This document shows positions 36,766 through 44,818 of a DNA stretch of 64,000 nucleotides, piece after piece. Both the position numbers and the translations under genes were made by a program. Each line of letters starts with the position of its first letter. Positions within the stretch are counted from its first letter, which is position 1. The notes beneath the pieces are model-generated. The model saw only the letters and a program-made list of their open reading frames with translations. It made no database searches and was not told the DNA's origin. Where the stretch lies: contig JBJEOB010000118.1 in NCBI GenBank assembly GCA_051880495.1, forward strand, positions 60,080-124,079, given 5' to 3'. The DNA is from MGBC120314 sp051880495. GTDB lineage: Bacteria > Bacillota > Clostridia > Lachnospirales > Lachnospiraceae.

Positions 36766-39700
36766 TTAATTCTTTTCAACACCAAGTGTAACTTCTTCAC
36801 CGTTGATATTCCAGTCCTTTGTATAACCCTGTACGTTTCCGGTTACCACCTCTGTAGCAAGTACTTCCGACTTAAGTTCGTCAAGATTCTTGTTTACGAG
36901 TTCAACAATCTTTTCATTGTTACTTACGTAAACAGTAATCTTATCCATAACTTCAAAATCAGCTTCCTTACGCATTGTCTGGATTTTGCTTATAATCTCA
37001 CGTACGAAACCTTCTTCAATCAGTTCAGGAGTAAGATTGGTATCAAGAACTACTGTTACCCTGCCGTTTCCATCAGATACATATCCCTCAACCTGTGCAA
37101 TATCTATAAGAAGGTCTTCCTTCAAAAGTTCAATCTCCTGACCGTCGATGCTAAGCTTTAATGCTCCTGTTGCATTAATTTCATCCATTGCCGCATTGCC
37201 GTCAAGGTTGGTGAGTGCAGTACGAATCTGATTTAACATCTTACCAAACTTAGGACCTACCGTCTTTAACTGTGGCTTAAAGCTGTATGAAGTAAAGTCT
37301 CTTACATCATCCTTAAATTCCACTTCCTTAACATTAAGTTCATCCTTAATTATGTCAAGATAGAAGTCAGACAATTTGCTTTCAGCCTTGATAAACATAT
37401 TTCCGATTGGCTGTCTGTTCTTGATGTTAGCTGTGTTACGGCACGCACGTCCTACAACAACAATATCAAGTACTTCTTCCATGTCCTTCTCAAGTTCAGT
37501 GTTAATATAGTTCTCATTTGCAACAGGGAAATCGCACAAATGGATACTCTCCGGTGCACTCTTGTCAACTCTTACAACAAGATTCTGGTAAATGTCTTCT
37601 GTCATAAACGGAATCATCGGTGCTGCTGTCTTTGCAAGTGTAACAAGTGTTGTGTAAAGTGTCATGTACGCATTTATCTTATCCTGTTCCATTCCCTTTG
37701 CCCAGAATCTTTCACGGCTTCTTCTTACGTACCAGTTAGAAAGTTCGTCAACAAAATCTTCCATGCATCTGGCAGCTTCCGTAATCTTGTATGTCGAAAG
37801 GTCTTCATCAACAGTCTTAACCATAGTATTTAATTTGCTGAGAATCCACTTATCCATTACCGGCAGTTTATCATATTCAAGTGAGTACTTTGTCGGGTCA
37901 AATTCGTCTATATTAGCATAAAGTACATAGAATGCATAAGTATTCCAGATTGTACCCATGAACTTTCTCTGTCCCTCAGTTACCCATTCATCCTTAAATC
38001 TGTTTGGAATCCAAGGTGCTGAATTTTCATAAAAATACCATCTGATTGCATCTGCGCCATGCTTATTTAAAGCATCAAAAGGATCTACCGCATTACCCTT
38101 AGACTTACTCATCTTCTGTCCGTCAGCATCCTGTACATGGCCAAGAACAATTACATTCTTATACGGAGCCTTGTTGAAAATAAGTGTTGATATGGCAAGA
38201 AGTGAATAGAACCATCCTCTTGTCTGGTCAACAGCCTCACTGATAAAGTCAGCAGGGAACTGCTTTTCAAATAAATCCTGATTTTCAAACGGATAATGGT
38301 GCTGTGCAAATGGCATTGAACCTGAGTCAAACCAGCAGTCGATTACTTCCGGCACACGATGCATCTGCTTGCCGCAGCAAGGACATTTGATTGTTACCGC
38401 ATCAATGTATGGTCTGTGTAATTCAATATCATCAGGACAGTTATCTGACATTTCCTTAAGTTCTGCTATGCTTCCTATAGAATGCATATGTCCACACTCG
38501 CATTCCCACACGTTAAGAGGAGTACCCCAGTAACGGTTTCGGCTGATACCCCAGTCCTGAACATTTTCAAGCCATGCTCCAAAACGTCCCTTACCAATGC
38601 TTTCAGGAATCCAGTTGATTGTGTTATTGTTACGGATAAGGTCATCCTTAACAGCCGTCATCTTTATAAACCATGATTCTCTTGCATAGTAGATAAGTGG
38701 TGTATCACATCTCCAGCAGTGTGGATAAGCATGTTCAAAATTAGGTGCTTCAAACAGCAGGCCTCTTGCATCAAGATCCTTTAACACAAGCGGATCTGCT
38801 TTCTTTACAAATGTTCCGGCAAATGGTGTCTCCTGCGTCATCTCACCCTTACCGTCAACAAACTGAAGGAATGGCAGATCATACTTAACACCAACCTGGT
38901 AGTCATCCTCACCAAATGCAGGTGCAATATGTACTACACCGGTACCGTCTGTAAGTGTTACATAGTCAGCACATACTACATACCAGCCCTTCTTACCCTG
39001 TGTCTTTGGTCCGTCATACGGATAGAGTGGTTCATATTCTTTATATTCAAGATCCTTGCCTGTACATGTACTTATCACTTCGTAAGCAGGAATTCCTTCT
39101 TCCTTGTTGCCAAGCTTTCCAAGTACCTTATCAAGAAGTGCCTCTGCCATATAATATGTGTTGCCGTCTGCTGCCTTAACACAAGCATAAATTTCATTTG
39201 CATTTACACAAAGTGCAACGTTTGAAGGAAGCGTCCAAGGTGTTGTCGTCCATGCGAGAATATATGCATCCTCACCCTTTACCTTGAATCTTGCAATAGC
39301 AGAACGTTCCTTGACGTCCTTATATCCCTGCGCAACTTCATGGCTTGAAAGAGGAGTTCCGCATCGTGGACAGTATGGCACAATCTTATGTCCCTTATAA
39401 AGGAGCTTCTTGTTCCAGATTTCCTTAAGTGCCCACCATTCTGATTCAATGAAGTCATTTTCGTATGTTACATATGGGTGCTCCATATCAGCCCAGAAGC
39501 CTACCGTACCTGAGAAATCTTCCCACATACCCTTATATTTCCATACGCTTTCCTTACAATGCTTTATAAATGGCTCAAGACCATACTCTTCAATCTGTTC
39601 TTTACCGTCAAGTCCAAGCATTTTCTCAACTTCAAGCTCTACAGGAAGACCATGTGTATCCCATCCTGCCTTACGTGGCACCATTTTGCCCTTCATCGTC

Positions 39701-39918
39701 TGATATCTGGGAATCATATCCTTAATTACACGTGTGAGCACGTGGCCGATATGAGGCTTTCCGTTAGCTGTTGGCGGGCCATCATAAAACATGTATGTCG
39801 GACAGCCTTCTCTGTTCTCTATACTCTTTTCGAAAATCTTGTTCTCTTTCCAGAACTGTTCTACTTTCTTTTCTCTCTCCACAAAATTAAGATTTGTGGA
39901 AACCTTTTCGTAAACCAT
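36766..39918 (-). CDS. ileS: Isoleucyl-tRNA synthetase, type 2 (long form)
   Basis: 1050 residues. Class I motifs are GKPHIGHV (HIGH) and DGQKMSKSKGN (KMSKS); FYDGPPTANG and WDTHGLPVE open the catalytic domain, and TTPWTLPSN belongs to the editing domain. The length and the N-terminal VYEKVSTNLNFVEREKK match the eukaryote-like type 2 IleRS rather than the ~930-residue type 1. It charges tRNA-Ile. A T-box leader controls it. There is no second ileS in the window. Type 2 enzymes in other bacteria are naturally insensitive to mupirocin; for this one it is inference. Confidence 0.97.
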   Translation of the reverse strand: MVYEKVSTNLNFVEREKKVEQFWKENKIFEKSIENREGCPTYMFYDGPPTANGKPHIGHVLTRVIKDMIPRYQTMKGKMVPRKAGWDTHGLPVELEVEKMLGLDGKEQIEEYGLEPFIKHCKESVWKYKGMWEDFSGTVGFWADMEHPYVTYENDFIESEWWALKEIWNKKLLYKGHKIVPYCPRCGTPLSSHEVAQGYKDVKERSAIARFKVKGEDAYILAWTTTPWTLPSNVALCVNANEIYACVKAADGNTYYMAEALLDKVLGKLGNKEEGIPAYEVISTCTGKDLEYKEYEPLYPYDGPKTQGKKGWYVVCADYVTLTDGTGVVHIAPAFGEDDYQVGVKYDLPFLQFVDGKGEMTQETPFAGTFVKKADPLVLKDLDARGLLFEAPNFEHAYPHCWRCDTPLIYYARESWFIKMTAVKDDLIRNNNTINWIPESIGKGRFGAWLENVQDWGISRNRYWGTPLNVWECECGHMHSIGSIAELKEMSDNCPDDIELHRPYIDAVTIKCPCCGKQMHRVPEVIDCWFDSGSMPFAQHHYPFENQDLFEKQFPADFISEAVDQTRGWFYSLLAISTLIFNKAPYKNVIVLGHVQDADGQKMSKSKGNAVDPFDALNKHGADAIRWYFYENSAPWIPNRFKDEWVTEGQRKFMGTIWNTYAFYVLYANIDEFDPTKYSLEYDKLPVMDKWILSKLNTMVKTVDEDLSTYKITEAARCMEDFVDELSNWYVRRSRERFWAKGMEQDKINAYMTLYTTLVTLAKTAAPMIPFMTEDIYQNLVVRVDKSAPESIHLCDFPVANENYINTELEKDMEEVLDIVVVGRACRNTANIKNRQPIGNMFIKAESKLSDFYLDIIKDELNVKEVEFKDDVRDFTSYSFKPQLKTVGPKFGKMLNQIRTALTNLDGNAAMDEINATGALKLSIDGQEIELLKEDLLIDIAQVEGYVSDGNGRVTVVLDTNLTPELIEEGFVREIISKIQTMRKEADFEVMDKITVYVSNNEKIVELVNKNLDELKSEVLATEVVTGNVQGYTKDWNINGEEVTLGVEKN

Positions 39919-39970
39919 GAAAGTTCCTCCTTAAAAATTGGTTTTAACACGAAGTAGCTACAATAAAAAA

Positions 39971-39996
39971 GCTTTCGACCGTAAAAGGCCGAAAGC
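39971..39996 (-). terminator. Attenuator terminator of the ileS T-box
   Basis: A ten-base stem (GCTTTCGGCC with GGTCGAAAGC, one G-U pair) and a six-base loop, followed on the minus strand by TTTTTTATTG. It lies about 50 bases before the ileS start, as expected for transcription attenuation. Confidence 0.93.
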
Positions 39997-40186
39997 ATAG
40001 TTCACTTACCTGTTACGACATACCATCATATGCGCCCCTTGTATCGGTGGGTACCGTCAGTGCCTACTTGCAATCGCTTTGGGACTGATACTCGGAAGTG
40101 ATATTCAGTCAGAACCTACTCGCACCGGGCTTTCACCATCCCCGGTTCGCTATGGCTTTCCTTACTAACCTACTGTCTTCGTCATC
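39971..40186 (-). promoter_or_regulatory. T-box leader of ileS (isoleucine)
   Basis: The minus-strand leader begins GATGACGAAGACAGTAGG (stem I base), contains the distal loop segment GGGGATGGTGAAAGCCC and the Ile-type specifier segment GAATATCAC...GAGTATCAG with AUC triplets (near 40087-40105). It continues with AAGTAGG and a GATGGTATG whose UGGU could pair with the ACCA end of uncharged tRNA-Ile. The canonical AGGGTGGNACCGCG core is not intact. The leader ends in a terminator hairpin. Uncharged tRNA would favour read-through into ileS. This explains most of the 340-base gap at 39919-40258. Confidence 0.85.
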
Positions 40187-40212
40187 GTGTTAATATATTT
40201 ACTTTAATAAGT

Positions 40213-40241
40213 AATATATGCATTTTCATGGCATTTGTCAA
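40213..40241 (-). promoter_or_regulatory. ileS promoter
   Basis: A perfect TTGACA (minus strand 40241-40236), a 17-base spacer and TATATT (40218-40213) lie about 25 bases before the T-box stem I. Confidence 0.82.
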
Positions 40242-40258
40242 TGGGTGAAATGTATTTT

Positions 40259-40618
40259 CTATAACTCATTCTTTTTATCTTTTATAAGAGAAACAGCAGC
40301 AAGTACGGCATTAAGCAGACACCAGCATGACCAGATTACCAGGTCACTGTAATTTCCGTAACCGACAAACCCGGCAAGGGCTGCTAATCCAAACAAAATA
40401 ATCAGTGCAATATTTCCTCCCTTGCCCTGTGATTTTCTTACAACAATAGATGTTATTCCGCCTGCCAGCAAAAGTATTGCCACAAGCATTCCAACTGACC
40501 CTGATGAACCTCCGTTATCCTCTATGGTATTAACCAGGCCGGCCGCACAGGATTGAAACGAAACAAGTAAAAATAATATTATAGACAAAATACCTGATAT
40601 CAACTTCCATGTTTTCAT
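40259..40618 (-). CDS. Small four-span membrane protein, unknown function
   Basis: 119 residues from ATG 40618 (MKTWKLISG), chosen because AGAGGAG lies eight bases upstream. A longer frame to 40708 would overlap the previous gene. The first segment could be an uncleaved signal anchor (residues 5-25), followed by GGSSGSVGMLVAILLLAGGI and two more spans; the end is charged (IKDKKNEL). Such proteins often sit beside DUF4352-type secreted proteins in Clostridia. It follows such a gene by 19 bases and probably shares its transcript. No function is assigned. Confidence 0.8.
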   Translation of the reverse strand: MKTWKLISGILSIILFLLVSFQSCAAGLVNTIEDNGGSSGSVGMLVAILLLAGGITSIVVRKSQGKGGNIALIILFGLAALAGFVGYGNYSDLVIWSCWCLLNAVLAAVSLIKDKKNEL

Positions 40619-40637
40619 TTTGCATTCTCCTCTCTGA

Positions 40638-41552
40638 TTACTGTGCCGAAAAAGTAATTGCGTCTGATTCATCAATTGTAGAATATGTGTCAGCATCATA
40701 TATGACAAACTTTAATTCTACCTGATCTATTGACTTTATGCCATTTGCCTCAAGATCACTTGAGAAAATAGTTATATCATCAATAGACTTCTTTCCGGAA
40801 TATACGGTTGTTGTGAAAAACGGACTCATCATAAAACCATTTATAGACATGTCATCTACGGAAATACTTACATTCTTTCCTGAAGTATTTTCACAATACA
40901 AAAGAATTGCTGTTCCCCAGAAGCTGTTCTCATCAACAGCTTTGCCTACTATTCTGATGCCTCCCTTGTTATAGAGCTCTGTACCTGCATCATTAGGCGT
41001 TGTATCCATGCTTGCAAATTCAGAGGTCTGAATTGTAACGCAGTTTGTGTCAAAAATATTGTCATATGTAGTAGAATCATATACGTGGAAATAAATTTCT
41101 ACTTTTCCTACCGTATCAATTCCTGCTGCTTTTAATTCTGAACTCGAAAGGTACAATGTCTCATTAGATTTTTTTCCTGCAGCAACATCTGCGGCAAACA
41201 AATCAGTTATCATATAATCATTCACAATTAACGCATTGCAGCCTACCATTACATCCTTACCGGTATTGTTTTCAAGCAATAACTTTATGCCATCTCCCCA
41301 GATACTGTCGGTCACATATTCTTTTGCAGTAACTACAATACCATCCTGGTTTACGAGCACCTGTTCGTTAATTGTAACTGTTGCACCGGATGAATTAGCA
41401 GCGTCACCTGTTTTTTCTGAATTATTCCCGCTTCCGTTACCTGCCGCAATTTCCTTGGTTTCACCTGAATCCGATGACCCACTTCCTAATGCCATCATTG
41501 CGAATAGCGCAAAGCAGAGCATTACAGCCAACCATTTAAAATTCTTTTTCAT
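40638..41552 (-). CDS. Secreted protein with two tandem DUF4352-like domains
   Basis: 304 residues. A signal peptide (1-23, ending FAMMALGSG) is followed by a Ser/Gly/Asn-rich linker to about residue 60. Two homologous beta-sandwich units follow (about 62-185 and 190-304). Both share the pattern ...SIWGDGIKLLLENNTGKDV / ...SFWGTAILLYCENTSGKNV. No lipobox cysteine is present, so the protein is either released or held by the uncleaved helix. The paired domains are immunoglobulin-like and probably mediate protein contacts at the surface. AGAGG precedes ATG 41552. The end of the VanZ-like gene overlaps its start by 17 bases. Confidence 0.82.
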   Translation of the reverse strand: MKKNFKWLAVMLCFALFAMMALGSGSSDSGETKEIAAGNGSGNNSEKTGDAANSSGATVTINEQVLVNQDGIVVTAKEYVTDSIWGDGIKLLLENNTGKDVMVGCNALIVNDYMITDLFAADVAAGKKSNETLYLSSSELKAAGIDTVGKVEIYFHVYDSTTYDNIFDTNCVTIQTSEFASMDTTPNDAGTELYNKGGIRIVGKAVDENSFWGTAILLYCENTSGKNVSISVDDMSINGFMMSPFFTTTVYSGKKSIDDITIFSSDLEANGIKSIDQVELKFVIYDADTYSTIDESDAITFSAQ

Positions 41553-41961
41553 CTTTCATTTCCTCTCTTTTAGTAAATATTTTTATAATAAAAACAGCAG
41601 CCATCTCCGCCAAAAATAAAGAACCTATATCAAGCACATCAAATGTTCCTTGAATAAAAGGCGTTGCCTGAAGAATTTCCATAGCGGCTGAAAATATAAA
41701 TGCCATTAAAAAAATTCTCCATATGGACACTGTATTATTACCAAGTATGCCAAACAGTGCAAAAACCAAAGAATATCCCCAGAGCATGTCCAACAGATGA
41801 TTTCTCACGAAACCGGGAATTGAAACATGATTCCTGCCTCCTGTAATCAAATCTATCATTTTAACAAATATGACATCCGGTGCTGCCATATAATAAAGCA
41901 AAGCACCGATGATAATTGGAACAATTATGTTTACTGCAAGAAATATTTTTTTATTATCCAT
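41536..41961 (-). CDS. VanZ-like membrane protein
   Basis: 141 residues from ATG 41961 (MDNKKIFLAVN); GCAGGA lies eight bases upstream and the site falls just after the previous stop, whereas a longer frame would overlap it. Four spans are visible. The closing segment FSAAMEILQATPFIQGTFDVLDIG carries the glutamate and the P..R/Q..D.-D pattern of VanZ/RDD-like proteins. Some family members reduce teicoplanin binding; most have unknown roles. Together with its neighbours it suggests an envelope-related operon. Confidence 0.85.
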   Translation of the reverse strand: MDNKKIFLAVNIIVPIIIGALLYYMAAPDVIFVKMIDLITGGRNHVSIPGFVRNHLLDMLWGYSLVFALFGILGNNTVSIWRIFLMAFIFSAAMEILQATPFIQGTFDVLDIGSLFLAEMAAVFIIKIFTKREEMKDEKEF

Positions 41962-41965
41962 TCTG

Positions 41966-42427
41966 TTATTCCTGCACTCCGCTGGTCCTAAGAGATTCCA
42001 TTCCGTATTCTTTAAGCAGGGCGTTGACTTCAATTATGCTTCCCGGTCTTTCATTAAAAATTATCATAAGCAAAGCATCTCTTGGATTTTTTGCATATAA
42101 CTCCGGTAATCCGTACTTTTTAAGTGCACGCTGGGTTTGTTCCAACGACATTTCTGCCGCATAACATATTCTCAGAATTACATCTCTCTGCCTTGTATGT
42201 TTTTCTCCTGACAATAATTTGTATCCATATCTTTCAGGGATATCTGCTTTGAGGAATACTATCTGCATTGTCATATTTTTCTCTTTAAAAATATTTTTCA
42301 TATAATCAGGAAAATCCCTGTCACCCGTTAGCATACTGTCCGAATTATCGTTGCAATATGCCTCGAAATCATTTAAATGCGTACTTCCTAAAATATTTTC
42401 TAATTCTTGTGTTTTTTTCTCGCGCAT
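41966..42427 (-). CDS. Small helical regulator-like protein next to the Ser/Thr kinase
   Basis: 153 residues, soluble and mostly helical. The middle (DVILRICYAAEMSLEQTQRAL) reads like a helix-turn-helix of the XRE kind, and the C-terminal part (KNPRDALLMIIFNE) is a conserved helical unit. It is divergent from the transmembrane kinase gene, with 52 bases between. This pairing suggests a kinase partner or a regulator of the block, but sequence alone does not prove DNA binding. It is the first gene of the minus-strand group ending at 40259. Confidence 0.75.
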   Translation of the reverse strand: MREKKTQELENILGSTHLNDFEAYCNDNSDSMLTGDRDFPDYMKNIFKEKNMTMQIVFLKADIPERYGYKLLSGEKHTRQRDVILRICYAAEMSLEQTQRALKKYGLPELYAKNPRDALLMIIFNERPGSIIEVNALLKEYGMESLRTSGVQE

Positions 42428-42441
42428 AATCTACTCCAATC

Positions 42442-42450
42442 TGATATAAT
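42442..42450 (+). promoter_or_regulatory. Extended -10 promoter of the kinase gene
   Basis: TGATATAAT forms an extended -10 element 30 bases before ATG 42480. There is no -35 match at the proper distance. AGGAC lies upstream of the start. Confidence 0.5.
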
Positions 42451-42479
42451 GTAAAAAGAATATTGAAAGGACCAAATTT

Positions 42480-43559
42480 ATGAATATTTCAGACAGGCTT
42501 GCAATTTCTTATTACAAAACAATAGCTACACTCAATGAAGAACATCAAATCTATCTTGTTCAACATCAGGAAACTAAAAAAATATTCATTAAAAAAATAT
42601 TGGATGTCTACAACATCAATATTTATGAACGCCTAAAAGCTGACAGCATTACAGGCATACCCAAAATCTATCACACATATGAAGAAAACAGTCAGCTTAC
42701 GGTTATAGAAGAATACATATCCGGGACTTCTCTTCTTGAACTGATGGAGTCATCTGCACCGGATGAGGATTCAGTAATTGGTTACATGTGTGAGCTGTGC
42801 AATATTCTGGGCAAAATTCATTCGCTCAATCCGCCTGTCATTCACAGGGACATTAAGCCGTCCAATATAATAATTACGCCATACAATCATGTAATCCTGA
42901 TTGATTTTAATGCTGCAAAATATCTTACGAACGAAAAAAGTACAGATACCGTACTTCTTGGCACAAAAGGTTATGCCGCACCCGAACAGTATGGTTTCGG
43001 CTGCTCTACACCGCAGACTGACATTTATGCTTTAGGTATTCTTTTAAAGGAGCTTACTTCATCATCAGCCGCACTTTACAATAAATACGAATCAATAATA
43101 AGCAGGTGTACCCAGATTAATCCTGCAGACCGCTTCAAGGACGTTTTCGAATTAAAGAAATCTCTTTTAAAATTAAAAGAGTCTGAAGCCGTCAAGTCGG
43201 ACATACCACAAAAAATATCATTAAAATCCCTCATTCCCCCAGGATACAGAACCATGACACCATGGAAAATATGCATAGCTTCAATAGGTTATCTGCTGAT
43301 TTTATGGGTATGTCTCAACCTTCAGGTTGAAAACGCTACTATTTTATCACTATGGATTCAACGTTTATTTTGCCTTGCAATAATGCTGTCCTTTGTATTC
43401 GGCAGCTTTAATTATTGTGACATACAGCGTTTTCTGCCATTATGCAAGAGTCGTAACAAAGCAGTACACTATATAGGTATTATCCTTCTCGACCTGATGA
43501 TGGTCTTTTCACTATTAATTATAATGACCATTTTTGTATCTACTTTCTTCGGTCTGTAA
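42480..43559 (+). CDS. Transmembrane Ser/Thr protein kinase with altered glycine loop and DFN motif
   Basis: 359 residues. The kinase domain occupies about 1-245. The phosphate loop lacks the glycine pattern (LNEEHQIYLV), but the lysine of IFIKKIL, HRDIKPSN, GYAAPEQYG and PADRF are all present. The DFG motif reads DFN (VILIDFNAAKYL). Three spans follow (about 262-280, 290-312, 328-357), so the kinase faces the cytoplasm with a membrane C-terminus and no PASTA repeats. It could phosphorylate envelope regulators. The divergent helical protein is a candidate partner. A bidirectional terminator follows. Confidence 0.88.
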   Translation: MNISDRLAISYYKTIATLNEEHQIYLVQHQETKKIFIKKILDVYNINIYERLKADSITGIPKIYHTYEENSQLTVIEEYISGTSLLELMESSAPDEDSVIGYMCELCNILGKIHSLNPPVIHRDIKPSNIIITPYNHVILIDFNAAKYLTNEKSTDTVLLGTKGYAAPEQYGFGCSTPQTDIYALGILLKELTSSSAALYNKYESIISRCTQINPADRFKDVFELKKSLLKLKESEAVKSDIPQKISLKSLIPPGYRTMTPWKICIASIGYLLILWVCLNLQVENATILSLWIQRLFCLAIMLSFVFGSFNYCDIQRFLPLCKSRNKAVHYIGIILLDLMMVFSLLIIMTIFVSTFFGL

Positions 43560-43606
43560 TTTATTATAGCACCATTATTTTATTTATGTTACCACCGCTA
43601 AGGTGT

Positions 43607-43651
43607 AAAAAACCGGCAGTTCCTGTCTAAAACAGTTTCTGCCGGTTTTTT
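43607..43651. terminator. Bidirectional terminator between the kinase and hydrolase genes
   Basis: A 13-base stem (AAAAAACCGGCAG with its complement CTGCCGGTTTTTT) encloses a shorter inner stem. T-runs follow on both strands, so it serves converging genes. Its last base is the first base of the hydrolase stop codon. Confidence 0.92.
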
Positions 43652-44811
43652 TAACCTCTTTTTTTCGTATTTCTTTTCCAAATATTAATCATAGACTTCA
43701 CTGCCGATTTTAACATCTTTTTGGTCTCTTCATCCTCACCGGCATATGCTTTCATAATCGCAGAAACACTCTTATTCCTGCCTGTTACAAGTTCAGTCAG
43801 CGTTTTTGCGTCAGTAGCACTTAATATTTCAAACAACGCCGTAACAAAACGTTCGGCACATACGGCGTCCATATCGGAAAGCCATGTCTTTAATGTCTTA
43901 TCAAGTAAAAGACTTGTATCCGTCACGTCCTCCAGATAGGTAAACTGCGTGCCAATAACCTCCCACGACAATACATCATGCTGCAAAAGACCCATCTGAC
44001 GGCTTTTTACTACCGTATATCCTTCCTCATGCCCCAGGAGCATTCCGACAACGGATGACTGCGGTATAATGGTTTTGATTTTACCGCAGATTTTTGCGTA
44101 TTCCTCGCTCTTTATTACCTTTGCATCAAATCCGGGGCCATCAAAATTATATACACATTCAATTAATTCCTGCACATTGACATTCTCGGTGTTTTTTACA
44201 TAGGTTGCTGCAAATGCTGCCAGATTACCACCCTTGGAATGTCCTCCGAGACGTATTTTATAATAGTCTTCCGCCCCGGATTCATTACTCTTATTATTTA
44301 TTACGCAACGGTTTACAATATAATTAAAATACCTTACAGATTCAGTCTGGGACGGAACAGGCGTCATGAAACCCATATTAAAATCCTCTTTCCATCCTAC
44401 AAGCGTGTCATCCGTTCCCCTGAAATCCACAAAAATTTCCCGGATTTCATCAATAAAAATCGTCATTGCACAGAACTGAATTTCAGTAATCTGATTTATT
44501 TTATTCACATAACGGCACAGCTTAATGTTCCCAAAGCGCACGCTTTCGCCTGCCAGCCTGAACAATTCAAATATTTCCTTTGGAAGCAGCGCTCCAAGAC
44601 TTGATTTGTCTTCATCATAAATTGAGAAGAATTTGTCAACGGCGTCCTTTAACAAAATCGTTTTCGTACTTCGCATTGAAGGTACGATTCCTTCAAAAGG
44701 AATATAAACAATCTGGCTTAATATCAGACTGTCAATGTCATTAAAAGGCGACTGTGTGAAGCTTAAATCTCCTCTCCACCTTAAATAATCAAGAATATTA
44801 GTTCCGTCCAT
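43651..44811 (-). CDS. Mbeg1-like (DUF2974) alpha/beta-hydrolase
   Basis: 386 residues. The nucleophile elbow GGHSKGGNLAAFA is the GxSxG-like signature of the DUF2974/Mbeg1 group; VDFRGTDDTLVGWKEDF resembles lipase class 3 oxyanion segments. A histidine near the C-terminal third (GHEEGY) could complete a triad. No signal peptide, so it is cytoplasmic. The substrate is unknown; lipase or esterase activity is expected from the fold. It lies seven bases after pncB and probably shares its transcript. Confidence 0.87.
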   Translation of the reverse strand: MDGTNILDYLRWRGDLSFTQSPFNDIDSLILSQIVYIPFEGIVPSMRSTKTILLKDAVDKFFSIYDEDKSSLGALLPKEIFELFRLAGESVRFGNIKLCRYVNKINQITEIQFCAMTIFIDEIREIFVDFRGTDDTLVGWKEDFNMGFMTPVPSQTESVRYFNYIVNRCVINNKSNESGAEDYYKIRLGGHSKGGNLAAFAATYVKNTENVNVQELIECVYNFDGPGFDAKVIKSEEYAKICGKIKTIIPQSSVVGMLLGHEEGYTVVKSRQMGLLQHDVLSWEVIGTQFTYLEDVTDTSLLLDKTLKTWLSDMDAVCAERFVTALFEILSATDAKTLTELVTGRNKSVSAIMKAYAGEDEETKKMLKSAVKSMINIWKRNTKKRG

Positions 44812-44818
44812 TATAACC

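Noticed and set aside
40046..40058. GGTGGGTACCGTC on the plus strand as a T-box core
   Set aside because: The gene it would serve is on the other strand; the similarity arises from the palindrome GGTACC.
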